Assembly: GCA_016201825.1 (NCBI GenBank) | Contig: JACQCD010000036.1 | Coordinates: forward strand, 1-45,540 | DNA from: Nitrospirota bacterium | GTDB taxonomy: Bacteria > Nitrospirota > Nitrospiria > 2-01-FULL-66-17 | Reading direction: 5' to 3' | DNA length: 45,540 nucleotides | Part shown: positions 24,904-35,392 of the stretch, piece after piece | How positions within the stretch are numbered: the stretch's first letter is position 1 | Layout: each line of letters opens with the position of its first letter | The notes under the pieces: generated by a model | Told to the model about the DNA's origin: nothing | What the model saw: the letters and a program-made list of their open reading frames with translations, nothing else | Databases searched by the model: none | Position numbers and translations under genes: made by a program

Positions 24904-26067
24904 ATGATCAAGCAGCTTAAGATTAGAGGATATAAGAGTCTCAAGGAACTCGATCTCGAACTAGGGCCGCTCACGGCTTTGATAGGCCCCAATGCCGGAG
25001 GGAAGACCAATCTTTTAGACTTCTTTGCATTTCTGTCCGAGGCTGTGAACGAAAAAATGCAGAAGGCCGTGCCGGACCGGGGGGGATTTCAATCGCTCGT
25101 TTTCGCTGGTGGAGCAGACCGGATCTCGTGGGATCTAGAGTTCGGACCAGTTGGAACACTGGCGTTCGAGGAAAGCGGAATTCGTTATAAAGTGGAACTC
25201 AAAGGTATCCGTCATATGCACACGATCGAATCTGAAGAGCTGACCAAGGACTCGATGCCCTTAGTCACCGCGCGCAAAGGGAAGGCCACCTTTAGGAGAA
25301 TGTCACATCAGGCCTTGAAGAATCTCGATACCACCCCCGAAATGGATTTGATGGACTCTGAGCTTTCTATCGCTCAGGTGAGGGACCCCCAAGCCTATCC
25401 GACACTCGATAGAGTTCGCACCTATATCGCATCATGGACGACCTACGGCAATTTTGACACCAGCATAAATGCGCCTATTCGGCAGGCCCAGTTCGCGGGT
25501 CCTGACAACAGGCTCCTTCCTGACGGAAGTAACCTGACAACGGTCCTTTATCATCTCCGGAATCACTCCGAATATCGAACTGAATATAGTGAAATCTTAG
25601 AGACGTTACGCGTGGCCTATCCACACTTTGAAGAATTAAACTTTCCGGCAGAATCCCAAGGAAAAATTATCCTCCATTGGAAGAGTAAACATTTTAAGCG
25701 GAGTTTTTCTTCGACATTTCTTTCCGATGGGACTCTTCGATTCCTCTGTCTTGTGACGATATTGCTTTCGCCGGACCCACCACCTTTGATCTGCATCGAT
25801 GAGCCTGAGCTGGGATTACACCCGTCCCTTCTTCATCTCATTGCGGATCTTTTGAAGAACGCCGCTGTGCGCACCCAGCTCGTTGTGGCCACCCATAGCC
25901 CGCAGTTAGTAAGTTGTATTGACGCAAAGCAGGTGGCCGTTGTCGAATCCGAACAAGTTGCCACGACGATCAAACGGCTAGCCGACAGACCAGAACTTGA
26001 AAAATGGTTGAAGGATTTCAGCCTTGGTGAGTTGTGGACCATGGGTGAGTTGGGTGGACGTCCTTGA
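24904..26067 (+). CDS. AAA-family (SMC/OLD-like) ATPase, first gene of a candidate defence pair
   Basis: The product is 387 residues. A Walker A P-loop, LIGPNAGGKTN, begins at residue 26 after the opening strand IKQLKIRGYKSLKEL typical of AAA_21/AAA_15 proteins. There is a D-rich middle with no recognised domain. The C-lobe contains the signature-like FLSDGTLRFLCL, Walker B LICIDEPELGLHPSLL, and the His-switch VVATHSPQLV. No zinc hook or nuclease domain is visible. Proteins of this type act with a partner effector in systems such as PARIS, AbiL and Septu. The downstream DUF4276 gene overlaps by a TTGA. Base composition is visibly AT-richer than the flanking gat genes (one 60-base line counted at 23 G+C), a sign of acquisition. 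Confidence 0.88.
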   Translation: MIKQLKIRGYKSLKELDLELGPLTALIGPNAGGKTNLLDFFAFLSEAVNEKMQKAVPDRGGFQSLVFAGGADRISWDLEFGPVGTLAFEESGIRYKVELKGIRHMHTIESEELTKDSMPLVTARKGKATFRRMSHQALKNLDTTPEMDLMDSELSIAQVRDPQAYPTLDRVRTYIASWTTYGNFDTSINAPIRQAQFAGPDNRLLPDGSNLTTVLYHLRNHSEYRTEYSEILETLRVAYPHFEELNFPAESQGKIILHWKSKHFKRSFSSTFLSDGTLRFLCLVTILLSPDPPPLICIDEPELGLHPSLLHLIADLLKNAAVRTQLVVATHSPQLVSCIDAKQVAVVESEQVATTIKRLADRPELEKWLKDFSLGELWTMGELGGRP

Positions 26068-26675
26068 AGGTCGTTCTTTATTGTGAAGGCGAGTCAGAGA
26101 TGCGCATGGTGGACGCAATGTTGAGGCCATTTCTCATAAATTCAGGCTGGCGAGGCCGTTTACATCCCAAAAACATGGAGAACGGTGGAGCGTTTCTTCG
26201 CAAGATCGGTCGGGTGGTTGAGAATACGTTGAGCCTCGGTGAGGCAGACCGTGTATTCGGCCTGATGGATCTGTATGGAACGGTAATCCAATATCCCGCA
26301 GGCCTTCACGTACCGGAAGAGAGGGCGGAATATCTACGAAACCACCTGAAGCGCTTGGTTCCGGAAACTTATCGCCATCATTTTCATCCCCATGTGGCTG
26401 TTCACGAGCTTGAGGCGTGGCTTCTAGCGGATGAGAGCGGTCTGACAGATCGCCTCGGACATTCGGTTCCTCCGTGGCCTAATCCGGAGAATGTCAATTT
26501 TGACAAACCTCCTGCTGACCATGTGAACGAACTATTCCGAAGACATCTGAAAATGGCGTATGGAAAAGCTGTAGACGGAGGTCGGCTCTTTGGGAAGATC
26601 AATCCCAACATCGTGATGAACAAGTGCCCTCACTTCAAGTCGTTCATTGACGACCTTATGACTGCGACGTCATGA
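26064..26675 (+). CDS. DUF4276 (TOPRIM-like) protein, second gene of the candidate defence pair
   Basis: The product is 203 residues from TTG 26064, overlapping the ATPase stop (TTGA). Sequence features match DUF4276: an opening [13 protein letters not shown] with the TOPRIM-type Glu (E8), FGLMDLYGT (D69), and the family's [11 protein letters not shown] block (H114, E115, E117). A conserved glutamate followed by Asp-x-Tyr-Gly is the arrangement of a TOPRIM metal site, so a nuclease-like effector role is plausible but inferred. ATPase+DUF4276 pairs are known in defence islands, comparable in layout to PARIS (DUF4435) and AbiL (RloB-like). Its stop overlaps the gatB ATG (ATGA), so translation of gatB is coupled to this cassette. 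Confidence 0.82.
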   Translation: MKVVLYCEGESEMRMVDAMLRPFLINSGWRGRLHPKNMENGGAFLRKIGRVVENTLSLGEADRVFGLMDLYGTVIQYPAGLHVPEERAEYLRNHLKRLVPETYRHHFHPHVAVHELEAWLLADESGLTDRLGHSVPPWPNPENVNFDKPPADHVNELFRRHLKMAYGKAVDGGRLFGKINPNIVMNKCPHFKSFIDDLMTATS

Positions 26676-28131
26676 CAACCACCTCTTCTACCCGAGCTGC
26701 CTACGAGACCATCATCGGGCTGGAGGTCCACGCGCAACTCTTGACGCGATCCAAGATGTTCTGCGGGTGCGCGGCGGCGTTCGGCGCCGCGCCGAACACG
26801 CAGGTGTGCCCCATCTGTCTCGGCATGCCGGGCGTCCTGCCCGTGGTCAACAAGCGGGCGGTGGAGTTTGCCATTCGACTGGGGTTGGCGATGCACTCCC
26901 GGATCGCGACGTCGAGTCGCTTCGCCCGCAAGAATTATTTTTACCCCGATCTCCCCAAGGGGTATCAGATCTCGCAGTACGAGCTGCCGCTGTGCGAGGG
27001 CGGGTGGCTCGACATCGCGGTGGACGAGCAGGCGAAGCGGATCCGCCTGACCCGCGCCCACCTCGAGGAGGATGCCGGGAAGAACCTGCACGACATGGGA
27101 GACGGCGCGAGCCACGTCGACCTGAATCGGGCCGGCACGCCGCTGTTGGAGATCGTCAGCGAGCCGGATCTGCGCTCCTCGGACGAGGCGGTGGCGTACT
27201 TAAAGGCGTTGCGCGAGCTGGTCGTGTATCTCGGCATCTGCGACGGCAATATGGAGGAGGGGAGCTTTCGCTGCGACGCCAACGTGTCGATCCGTCCGCG
27301 CGGAAGCGAGCGGTTCGAGACGCGAGTGGAGTTGAAGAACATCAACTCGTTCCGCTACGTCAAGCGCGCGATCGAGTACGAGGTCGAGCGCCAGATCGGC
27401 GTGGTCGAGGACGGCGGGCGCATCGTGCAGGAGACGCGGCTGTTCGACCCGCAGCGGGGGGTAAGCGTGTCGATGCGCTCCAAGGAAGCGGCGCACGATT
27501 ACCGGTATTTCCCCGACCCCGATCTGGTGCCCATCGCGGCGCCCGAGACCTGGATCGCCGAGATTCGGGCCGCGCTCCCCGAACTGCCCGAGGCCAAGCG
27601 CGCGCGGTTCGTGAGCGAGTATGGGATTGTGCCGTACGACGCGACCGTGTTGACCGGGAGCCGGGCGCTGGCGGATTATTTCGAGGCCGCCATCCGCCAC
27701 GGCGCGCCGCCGAAGACCGCGGCGAATTGGATCATGAGCGAGCTCCTCGCGCAGCTCAATGCCGAGGGGGCCGAGATCGAATCCTGTCGCGTCACGCCCA
27801 AGGCGCTGGCCGCGCTCTTTGCGTTGGTCGACGCGGGGACGATCAGCGGCAAGATCGCGAAGACCGTCTTCGAAGAGATGTACCGGACCGGCGCCGAGCC
27901 GGACGCGGTGGTGGCCGCCAAGGGTCTCGTGCAGGTCAGCGACGTGGATGCGCTCGTCGCGGTGATCGACCGGGTCATCGCCGACTCGCCCAAGGAACTC
28001 GCGCAATACCTATCCGGGAAGGACAAGCTCTTCGGCTTCTTTGTGGGCCAAGTGATGAAGCGCACCGAAGGCAAGGCCAACCCCGGGAAGGTGAACGAGT
28101 TGCTCAAGGCGCGACTGGGCGCCCCGGGCCC

Positions 28132-28135
<4 letters not shown>
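26672..28135 (+). CDS. gatB: Asp/Glu-tRNA amidotransferase subunit B
   Basis: The 487-residue GatB activates the side chain of misacylated Glu-tRNA(Gln)/Asp-tRNA(Asn) with ATP and transfers ammonia from GatA. Conserved features: [23 protein letters not shown] with zinc cysteines, [48 protein letters not shown], and the C-terminal YqeY-like tail domain (about 335-487, with [20 protein letters not shown]). The ATG at 26672 overlaps the preceding DUF4276 stop, and the stop overlaps the cytochrome gene start. The gat operon therefore reads C-panD-cca-A-[cassette]-B. Confidence 0.97.
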
Positions 28136-29894
<1,759 letters not shown>

Positions 29895-29926
29895 GGAGGT
29901 GGGGCGATGATGGGCGGAGGTCATCC

Positions 29927-30310
29927 ATGAACGCGCGAGGACGAAGGAAGGTGCCCCGCGGAGGCCGGTGGTTGCGATCCAACCGGCCGAGGGGTGAGGC
30001 CGCGCGACGGGACCGCCTCGTTCAGGTTTTTACGCTGGCGATCGGACTGCCGTTGCTGGGGTGGTTGGTGGTCACCCTGCTCTTCGGTGGTCACGGTTTC
30101 CTCGCGTCGTCTCGCATGGCCGATCACCACGAACGCTTGAGTCGCGACATCGCGTCGATCGAGGCGGAGAACGCCACGTTGCGCCAGGAGATTGAACGGC
30201 TCAAGAAAGATCCGTTGACGATCGAGGCGCTCGCCAGAGAGCGGTTGGGCATGGGACGGCGGGGCGAAATCGTGTATCGCTTCGACGAACCGTCCGCGGC
30301 GGCGCGGTGA
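29927..30310 (+). CDS. ftsB: Septum formation initiator (FtsB/DivIC) family protein
   Basis: This 127-residue protein has a cytoplasmic basic leader of about 30 residues, one membrane helix (about 38-58, LAIGLPLLGWLVVTLLFGG) and a periplasmic coiled coil (about 70-100, RLSRDIASIEAENATLRQEI). It ends with LKKDPLTIEALARERLGMGRRGEIVYRF, the conserved FtsB tail. FtsB forms a bridge with FtsL and FtsQ in the divisome. ATG 29927 is preceded by GCGGAGG. The leader is longer than in E. coli (which has almost none). The stop overlaps era as GTGA. Confidence 0.9.
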   Translation: MNARGRRKVPRGGRWLRSNRPRGEAARRDRLVQVFTLAIGLPLLGWLVVTLLFGGHGFLASSRMADHHERLSRDIASIEAENATLRQEIERLKKDPLTIEALARERLGMGRRGEIVYRFDEPSAAAR

Positions 30311-31272
30311 GGGTGGCGATGCCCGCCGATCGAGAGCCATCCACGTTCTCCGTTGAACCGCCGACGCCCCCGGTTCAGTCAGGCGGGAGGTTCCGCAGCG
30401 GAACCATCGCCCTGGTGGGCCGGCCCAACGTCGGCAAATCGACCTTAATCAATCGCCTGGTGGGGGAGAAGGTGGCGATCGTCTCGGACGTGCCCCAAAC
30501 CACCAGGACCCGCGTGCTGGGCGTGGTGCACCTGCCCGAGGCGGAACTCGTGTTGCTCGATACGCCGGGGATCCATCGCCCCCGGCACCGCCTCAACGAG
30601 GCCATGCTCCGCGCCGCTCGCGCCGCGCTGGATGAGGCCGACGTGATCTTTTTCCTGATCGACGCGACCGCTCCCCTCGGTCCGGGAGATCGCGCCATCA
30701 TCGATCTGATCCGGCAGCACCGCGCTCCGGTGTTTCTGCTGCTCAACAAGGTCGATCTGGTGGCGAAGCCGCTCGTGCTCCCGCTCATCGACGAGGCCCG
30801 GCGCCTGTTTGAGTTCGCCGAGATCTTCCCGATCTCGGCGAAGGCCGACGCCGATTTTACGGCGCTGCTGCGCGCCGCCGTCTCCCGATTGCCCGAAGGC
30901 GAGGCGGCCTACCCCGAGGACGAATACACCGATCAGACGGTCCGCACGATGGCGACCGAGCTGATCCGGGAAGCCATCCTCCACCGGACGCGCGAGGAGG
31001 TGCCGCACGCGGTCGCGGTGCGCATCGACGAATTCCTGGAGGATGACGCGAAGGCCTTGACGACGATCAAGGCCACGGTCCTGGTCGAGAAGGCGTCGCA
31101 GAAGGCGATTCTCATCGGCGCCGGCGGATCGATGATGAAGCAGGTCGGAGAGGAGGCGCGTAAAGAAGTCGAGCGCCTGCTCGGGCGCCGGCTCTATCTC
31201 TCGCTGTGGGTGGTCGTGGACGAGCACTGGCGGCAAAATACCCGCACGCTTCAGGAATTGGGCTACCTATGA
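30307..31272 (+). CDS. era: GTPase Era
   Basis: Era is a 16S-rRNA maturation and 30S assembly GTPase. From GTG 30307 the protein has 321 residues, about 20 longer than E. coli Era at the N-terminus; an ATG at 30319 is an alternative. GTPase motifs are GRPNVGKSTLIN (G1), VPQTTRTR (G2), DTPGIH (G3), NKVDL (G4) and ISAKAD (G5). The C-terminal KH domain (about 225-315) includes KAILIGAGGSMMKQVGEEAR with the GxxG loop. It overlaps mgtE by four bases (ATGA). Confidence 0.96.
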   Translation: MRVAMPADREPSTFSVEPPTPPVQSGGRFRSGTIALVGRPNVGKSTLINRLVGEKVAIVSDVPQTTRTRVLGVVHLPEAELVLLDTPGIHRPRHRLNEAMLRAARAALDEADVIFFLIDATAPLGPGDRAIIDLIRQHRAPVFLLLNKVDLVAKPLVLPLIDEARRLFEFAEIFPISAKADADFTALLRAAVSRLPEGEAAYPEDEYTDQTVRTMATELIREAILHRTREEVPHAVAVRIDEFLEDDAKALTTIKATVLVEKASQKAILIGAGGSMMKQVGEEARKEVERLLGRRLYLSLWVVVDEHWRQNTRTLQELGYL

Positions 31273-32627
31273 CCGATGCCAAGTTCGACCTGATCGTGGA
31301 GAGCTTCCGGAAGTTTTTGCGCCGGGGCGCGATCACGCACCTCTCCAACATGGTCAACAAGATGCGACCGGCCGACGTCGCCCAGGTGATCCGTCATCTA
31401 CCCGCGGTCCAGGAGCAACGGACGGTGTTCGAGGTGATCCGCGACGTCAAGATGAAGGCGGCGGTCTTGAGCGAGACGGAGGCTCCCATCATGACCCACC
31501 TTCTGCTCGATATGCCGCCGCACGACGTGGTCGGCATCCTGCGCGAATTGGCCTCGGATGATGTGGCCGACATCTTGGGCCACCTGCCCGAGGAAAAGGC
31601 GCAGGACGTCCTGCAATTGATGAAGGTCGAGGAGTCCGAGGAAGTCGAAGATCTCCTCCAGTATCCCGAGGAAACCGCGGGCGGCATCATGACCACGGAG
31701 TTCGTGGCGCTGCCCGAGGAGACGACGGTCAAGGACGCCATCGCCCACCTGCAGGAGACCTCGGCCAAGCAGATGGTGTTCTATCTCTATGTCACCGACG
31801 GCGACGGCCGGCTGGTGGGGGTGGTGTCGCTCCGCCAGCTCCTCACCGTCCACCCGTCCGCGCCGCTCAAGAAGATCATGACCACCGACGTGATCAGCGT
31901 CGTGACGGACGTGGATCAGGAGGAAGTGGCCAAGCTGGTGGCGCGCTATAACATCCTCGCCATTCCGGTGGTCGATAAGGAGAACAAGCTGGTCGGGATC
32001 GTCACGGTGGACGACGTGGTGGACGTCATCCGGGAGGAGGCCACCGAAGACATCCTCAAACTCGCCGGCGCGACCGAAGCGGATTTGTTCCAGATGTCCA
32101 GCCTGCGGGCGGCCAGAATGCGTCTCCCCTGGCTGCTGACCAGCTTGCTCGGGGGGATGGTCAGCGGCGTCGTTCTGTGGTTTTTCCGACCGGCGATCAA
32201 GGACGTGATCGCGCTGGCGAGCTTCATCCCGGTGATCACCGCCATGGGAGGCAACATCGGCCTGCAAACCTCGACGCTGGTCGTGCGGGGACTGGCCACG
32301 GGGCGCATCGAATCCGCGGATCTCCGCGGCGTGTTCTTCAAGGAACTGGCGGTGGGCATGCTGATGGGGACGGTGTGCGGCTTCATCGTCGGCGTGGTCG
32401 GCCATTTGTGGCACGGACCGGCGATGTTGGGCGTGGTGGTGGGCGTGTCGATGTTCGCCGCGATCACGGTCGCGGCGGTCATGGGAACGTTGGTGCCGCT
32501 CCTGCTCCGCCGCATCGGGGTCGATCCGGCGATTTCGTCCGGTCCTTTCGTCACGGCGTCCAATGACATCACCGGGCTGGTCATTTACTTGAGTCTCGCC
32601 ACCGCACTCCTGAGCTACCTCACCTGA
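31269..32627 (+). CDS. mgtE: MgtE-type magnesium transporter
   Basis: The 452-residue channel protein has a cytosolic N domain (about 20-125, PADVAQVIRHLP, LASDDVADILGHL), two CBS domains (about 130-250) that sense Mg2+, a connecting plug helix, and a five-helix membrane region (about 280-450) bearing GGNIGLQTSTLVVRGLATG and the Asp of ASNDITGLVIY that lines the pore. The gate closes when the cytoplasmic domains fill with Mg2+. ATG 31269 overlaps the era stop, an unusual but clear coupling. Confidence 0.94.
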   Translation: MTDAKFDLIVESFRKFLRRGAITHLSNMVNKMRPADVAQVIRHLPAVQEQRTVFEVIRDVKMKAAVLSETEAPIMTHLLLDMPPHDVVGILRELASDDVADILGHLPEEKAQDVLQLMKVEESEEVEDLLQYPEETAGGIMTTEFVALPEETTVKDAIAHLQETSAKQMVFYLYVTDGDGRLVGVVSLRQLLTVHPSAPLKKIMTTDVISVVTDVDQEEVAKLVARYNILAIPVVDKENKLVGIVTVDDVVDVIREEATEDILKLAGATEADLFQMSSLRAARMRLPWLLTSLLGGMVSGVVLWFFRPAIKDVIALASFIPVITAMGGNIGLQTSTLVVRGLATGRIESADLRGVFFKELAVGMLMGTVCGFIVGVVGHLWHGPAMLGVVVGVSMFAAITVAAVMGTLVPLLLRRIGVDPAISSGPFVTASNDITGLVIYLSLATALLSYLT

Positions 32628-32642
32628 GCGCCCCCTCGCCGT

Positions 32643-33467
32643 ATGTTGCTTGAGACTCAAGCGATCGTCCTGGCGGGGCAGAAGCTGGGCGAAGCCGACA
32701 CCCTGGTCACGTTGCTGACCTTCGACCACGGCCTCCTCAAGGGCGTGGCCAAAGGCGCGCGACGAATGAAGAGCCGGTTCGGCAGCGCGCTGCAACCGTT
32801 TTCCTACGGCCAGGCGATCCTCTTCGGGATGCGCCCGACCGTTCTCCGCCGCGTCAACCACGTCGACTCCATCCACTCGTTCCGGGGGTTGCGGGAAGAT
32901 TTCGACCGGATGATGCTGGCCGCGACTATGGCCAATGCCACCCGCACGCTCTTGCCCGAGGAACAGCCGTCGCGCGAAACGTTTGCCCTCCTGCTCCGCG
33001 CCTTTCGGGCCCTGGAGGGCGGCGAAGACGGCGCACGGGTCGTTCTTTTCTTCCTGTTGGCCTTGCTCCGTGTGGCGGGGTACCAGCCGAGAGTGGATCG
33101 CTGTCTCGTCGGCCGGCATCCATTTTCCGATTCGATGAGAGCGCGCGCGACGCGGTGGTTCTTCGTCCCCCAACTGGGGGGGACCGTCTGCGCCTCCTGC
33201 CACGCGGACCTGGCATCGAGCGTCGGTCCGATGGAGCGGCCACCAGCCGTGCCGCTCTCCTCCGGAGCCCACGCCTTCCTTCGGCAGGCCGTTCGGATGC
33301 CGTCGTCGTTGCGGGATCGACTCAAGGTCGACGGGGCCCTCCTCCAGGAAGCGCAGTCGCTGATCGAGGCCTGTCTCGCCGCCCGCGCGCGGCGCGTGAT
33401 CAAGCGACCGATCCCCTTCACGCCAAGGGACGCGGCGCCGGCCGGCATCGGACCCCGTCACGGATGA
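32643..33467 (+). CDS. recO: DNA repair protein RecO
   Basis: The 274-residue RecO helps RecR load RecA onto SSB-coated single strands. An OB-fold (about 1-80) begins LLETQAIVLAGQKLGEADTLVTLLT and includes GVAKGARRMKSRFGSAL. A helical zinc-finger domain follows, where CASCH (about 182-186) is intact but the first CxxC reads CLVGRH, so one zinc ligand may be replaced. The family normally has two CxxC pairs. It sits 15 bp after mgtE and just before the sigma-factor gene. Confidence 0.9.
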   Translation: MLLETQAIVLAGQKLGEADTLVTLLTFDHGLLKGVAKGARRMKSRFGSALQPFSYGQAILFGMRPTVLRRVNHVDSIHSFRGLREDFDRMMLAATMANATRTLLPEEQPSRETFALLLRAFRALEGGEDGARVVLFFLLALLRVAGYQPRVDRCLVGRHPFSDSMRARATRWFFVPQLGGTVCASCHADLASSVGPMERPPAVPLSSGAHAFLRQAVRMPSSLRDRLKVDGALLQEAQSLIEACLAARARRVIKRPIPFTPRDAAPAGIGPRHG

Positions 33468-34121
33468 ATGCGCGGACCCGTCGCGACGTCTAAGTTCGGT
33501 GAGGATGGTGTGAGGTCCCGCGAGGACGGGGGGGAACCGACCGAGGCGCCCGATGACGTCTGGGTCGCCAAAGCCCAGAAAGGCGATTCGAACGCATTCG
33601 GAGAGCTCGTCACCCGCCATCGCCGGCGAGCCTATCAGGTCGCGTTGGGGATGCTGGGCCATCACGATACGGCACTCGATCTGACCCAAGAGGCATTTGT
33701 CCGCGCGTACCAGAGCCTCGCTCACTTTCGAGGGGAGGCGAAGTTTTCCACCTGGTTGCGCCGCATCGTGACGAACGTGTGTCTCGATTATCTGCGAAAG
33801 GCCGAGCATCGCACGCCGACGGCGTCGTACGACGAGGCCCTCGGCGTCGACGATGACGATCCGGACGGTGTGCGATTGGCGAGCACGTTGGAATCGCCGG
33901 ACTCGGGGGTGTGGCGCAAGGAGCTGGGGACGGCGATCGTCGCGGCCATGAACACGCTGACGCCCGAGCAACGCGCGGCGCTGGTTCTGCGCGAGATCGA
34001 GGGGCTCTCCTACGAAGAGATCGCCAAGACCCTCGATTGCGCGACCGGAACCGTGATGTCTCGGTTACACTATGCGAGGAAACGGTTGCAGGTCTTGTTG
34101 CGGGAGCATTACGAGCGGTAG
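33468..34121 (+). CDS. ECF-type RNA polymerase sigma factor (RpoE-like)
   Basis: The 217-residue protein has region 2 (about 40-110, GDSNAFGELVTRHRRRAY, then DLTQEAFVRAYQSLAHFRGEAKFSTWLRRIVTN) and region 4 (about 155-215, LTPEQRAALVLREIEGLSYEEIAKTLDCATGTVMSRLHYARKRL). There is no region 3, which defines the ECF class. It directs transcription of envelope or stress genes when released from its anti-sigma factor, encoded 11 bp downstream. The start at ATG 33468 is adjacent to the recO stop; a GTG at 33511 could trim the unconserved leader. Confidence 0.93.
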   Translation: MRGPVATSKFGEDGVRSREDGGEPTEAPDDVWVAKAQKGDSNAFGELVTRHRRRAYQVALGMLGHHDTALDLTQEAFVRAYQSLAHFRGEAKFSTWLRRIVTNVCLDYLRKAEHRTPTASYDEALGVDDDDPDGVRLASTLESPDSGVWRKELGTAIVAAMNTLTPEQRAALVLREIEGLSYEEIAKTLDCATGTVMSRLHYARKRLQVLLREHYER

Positions 34122-34132
34122 AGCGAGACGTT

Positions 34133-34639
34133 ATGAACCCTCGAGCGTGTGAAACGATTGAGCCTGCGTTGAGCGCGTTGGCCGACCGCGAGCTGTTTGG
34201 AGCCGAGCGCGAGACCGTCGTCGGCCACGTCGCCGTCTGCGAGACCTGCCGCCGGACGCTCGAAGACTACCGCCTCGTCGGGGCGGCGCTTCGAGAAGGG
34301 ATTCAGATCGGCTCGGAGCGAGACCTGTCGGCGATTACGTGGCCGCCTCGCTTGGCGCACGCGCCATCGCCTCCCTTGACTCGATGGCAGCGCCTCATCT
34401 ATGATGTCACGCGCTGGGTTGATCCCTGGCCGGTCTTGGCGGGCGCCGCGGCGTTGATCGCCCTGGTGGTCGGGGTATGGTTGGTCCAACCGGCGCCCTC
34501 GCCCGTCAATATGGTGGAGATCGAACGGGTGGACGCGGAGGGTCCCGTCATGGTGATTCCAGGCAGCGGGGGAAAGATGACGATCATCTGGCTGTTCGAT
34601 GCCGACGACCAACCGGATGTGACCCCCACCCCGATATGA
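34133..34639 (+). CDS. Zinc-finger anti-sigma factor, single-pass membrane protein
   Basis: The product is 168 residues from ATG 34133. The cytoplasmic ZAS domain has the ligand set C6 and H32-xxx-C36-xx-C39 (HVAVCETC) typical of RsrA/ChrR-like anti-sigma factors (zf-HC2). One membrane helix follows (about residues 98-118, VLAGAAALIALVVGVWLV). The C-terminal part, with VMVIPGSGGKMTIIW, is therefore periplasmic and could sense envelope stress or be a proteolysis target. It is coupled to the sigma gene and overlaps the next gene (ATGA). Confidence 0.88.
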   Translation: MNPRACETIEPALSALADRELFGAERETVVGHVAVCETCRRTLEDYRLVGAALREGIQIGSERDLSAITWPPRLAHAPSPPLTRWQRLIYDVTRWVDPWPVLAGAAALIALVVGVWLVQPAPSPVNMVEIERVDAEGPVMVIPGSGGKMTIIWLFDADDQPDVTPTPI

Positions 34640-35088
34640 GACGAACCGCTCCCTCCATTCGGGCGCTCGCCGTTCTGCTCGTCGCCCAGCTCGCGGTGAC
34701 CGGTCTGGGATGGTCTCAAACTCCCGTGAATCTGACCGTGCAGGTCATCCACGCGTCGAACACCGGCACGACCGTCGACCCCGCGCTCGCCAAGATCCGC
34801 TCGCAATTGGGGTCGATGAAATACTCCAGCTACAAGCTGCTTGAAACGCGTCCGTTCTCCACCACCGTCGGGGCTAAACACGCGATGCCGCTCCCCGGCG
34901 GCAAGACCTTGGATCTCTACCCATACGGACTCTCGGGAGGAGGCCTCGAACTCATGGTGACGATCACCGACGGCGCCAAACGACTCCTGGACACGACGTT
35001 TCGATTAGCCAACGGCGCGACGATCCTCGTCGGAGGCCCGGCGTATGCCGACGGCGTGTTGATCGTCGCCATTTCAGGCTCGTTCTAG
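34636..35088 (+). CDS. Exported protein of unknown function in the sigma/anti-sigma operon
   Basis: The product is 150 residues from ATG 34636, overlapping the anti-sigma stop. A signal peptide runs to about residue 27 (LAVLLVAQLAVTGLGWSQ). The mature protein is beta-rich: VNLTVQVIHASNTGTTVDP, LGSMKYSSYKLLETR, and VLIVAISGSF at the end. This looks like a family found after ECF sigma pairs in Nitrospirota and Deltaproteobacteria, though no function is known. The TAG stop is the first triplet of the fold-back element that follows. Operon position suggests a target or co-regulator of the sigma factor. Confidence 0.75.
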   Translation: MRRTAPSIRALAVLLVAQLAVTGLGWSQTPVNLTVQVIHASNTGTTVDPALAKIRSQLGSMKYSSYKLLETRPFSTTVGAKHAMPLPGGKTLDLYPYGLSGGGLELMVTITDGAKRLLDTTFRLANGATILVGGPAYADGVLIVAISGSF

Positions 35089-35331
35089 GAGCCTGTCCAT
35101 GAACCTGGGCGCGCCGAGGGCGCGAATGCTAATCGGCCCGGAGGGACCTTGCAGGTGGCGAAGCAACGGCCATCTGCGGCGTTGTCAGTCGGTCTTGCGT
35201 GCTCACACACGTAGGGGTTCGACATGTCGAACCCCTACCAGGCGCGCAGGACAATGCCAATGGCGATTTCCCAACCGGAGCGCCTTGCATCTGGCCATTG
35301 CTGCGCCACCTCCGGTTCCTGAACAGGCTCC
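35088..35331. mobile_element. MITE-like fold-back element
   Basis: The 244-bp segment has terminal inverted repeats. The left end GGAGCCTGTCCATGAACC matches the reverse complement of the right end GGAGCCTGTTCAGGAACC at 16 of 18 bases. A second inverted pair lies inside: AGGTGGCGAAGCAACGGCC (35153) against the complement of the 35292-35311 region. The left half has about 47 extra bases. A perfect 28-bp palindrome is set near the centre (35211-35238). There is no ORF with a ribosome-binding site. It overlaps the stop of the previous gene. It resembles a nonautonomous transposable element; the matching transposase is not in the window. Confidence 0.5.
35211..35238. repeat. Perfect 28-bp palindrome, GTAGGGG...CCCCTAC family
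   Basis: The sequence starts GTAGGGGTTCGAC and is its own exact reverse complement over 28 bp, the longest member of the GTAGGGG...CCCCTAC family in this window (others at 8626 and 23372). It sits near the middle of the 35088-35331 fold-back element. Confidence 0.7.
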
Positions 35332-35392
35332 AACACCCAAATACGCGGGACCATTCCAGAAAGCGAGTTCAAGCATGTGGGGACACAGCGTG

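Noticed and set aside
31398-33971. An 857-codon minus-strand frame opposite mgtE and recO
   Set aside because: His/Arg/Asp-rich shadow translation; well-supported genes occupy the other strand.
35099-35392. Upstream extension of the lipoprotein gene
   Set aside because: It would pass through the fold-back element and destroy the N-terminal lipoprotein signal sequence.
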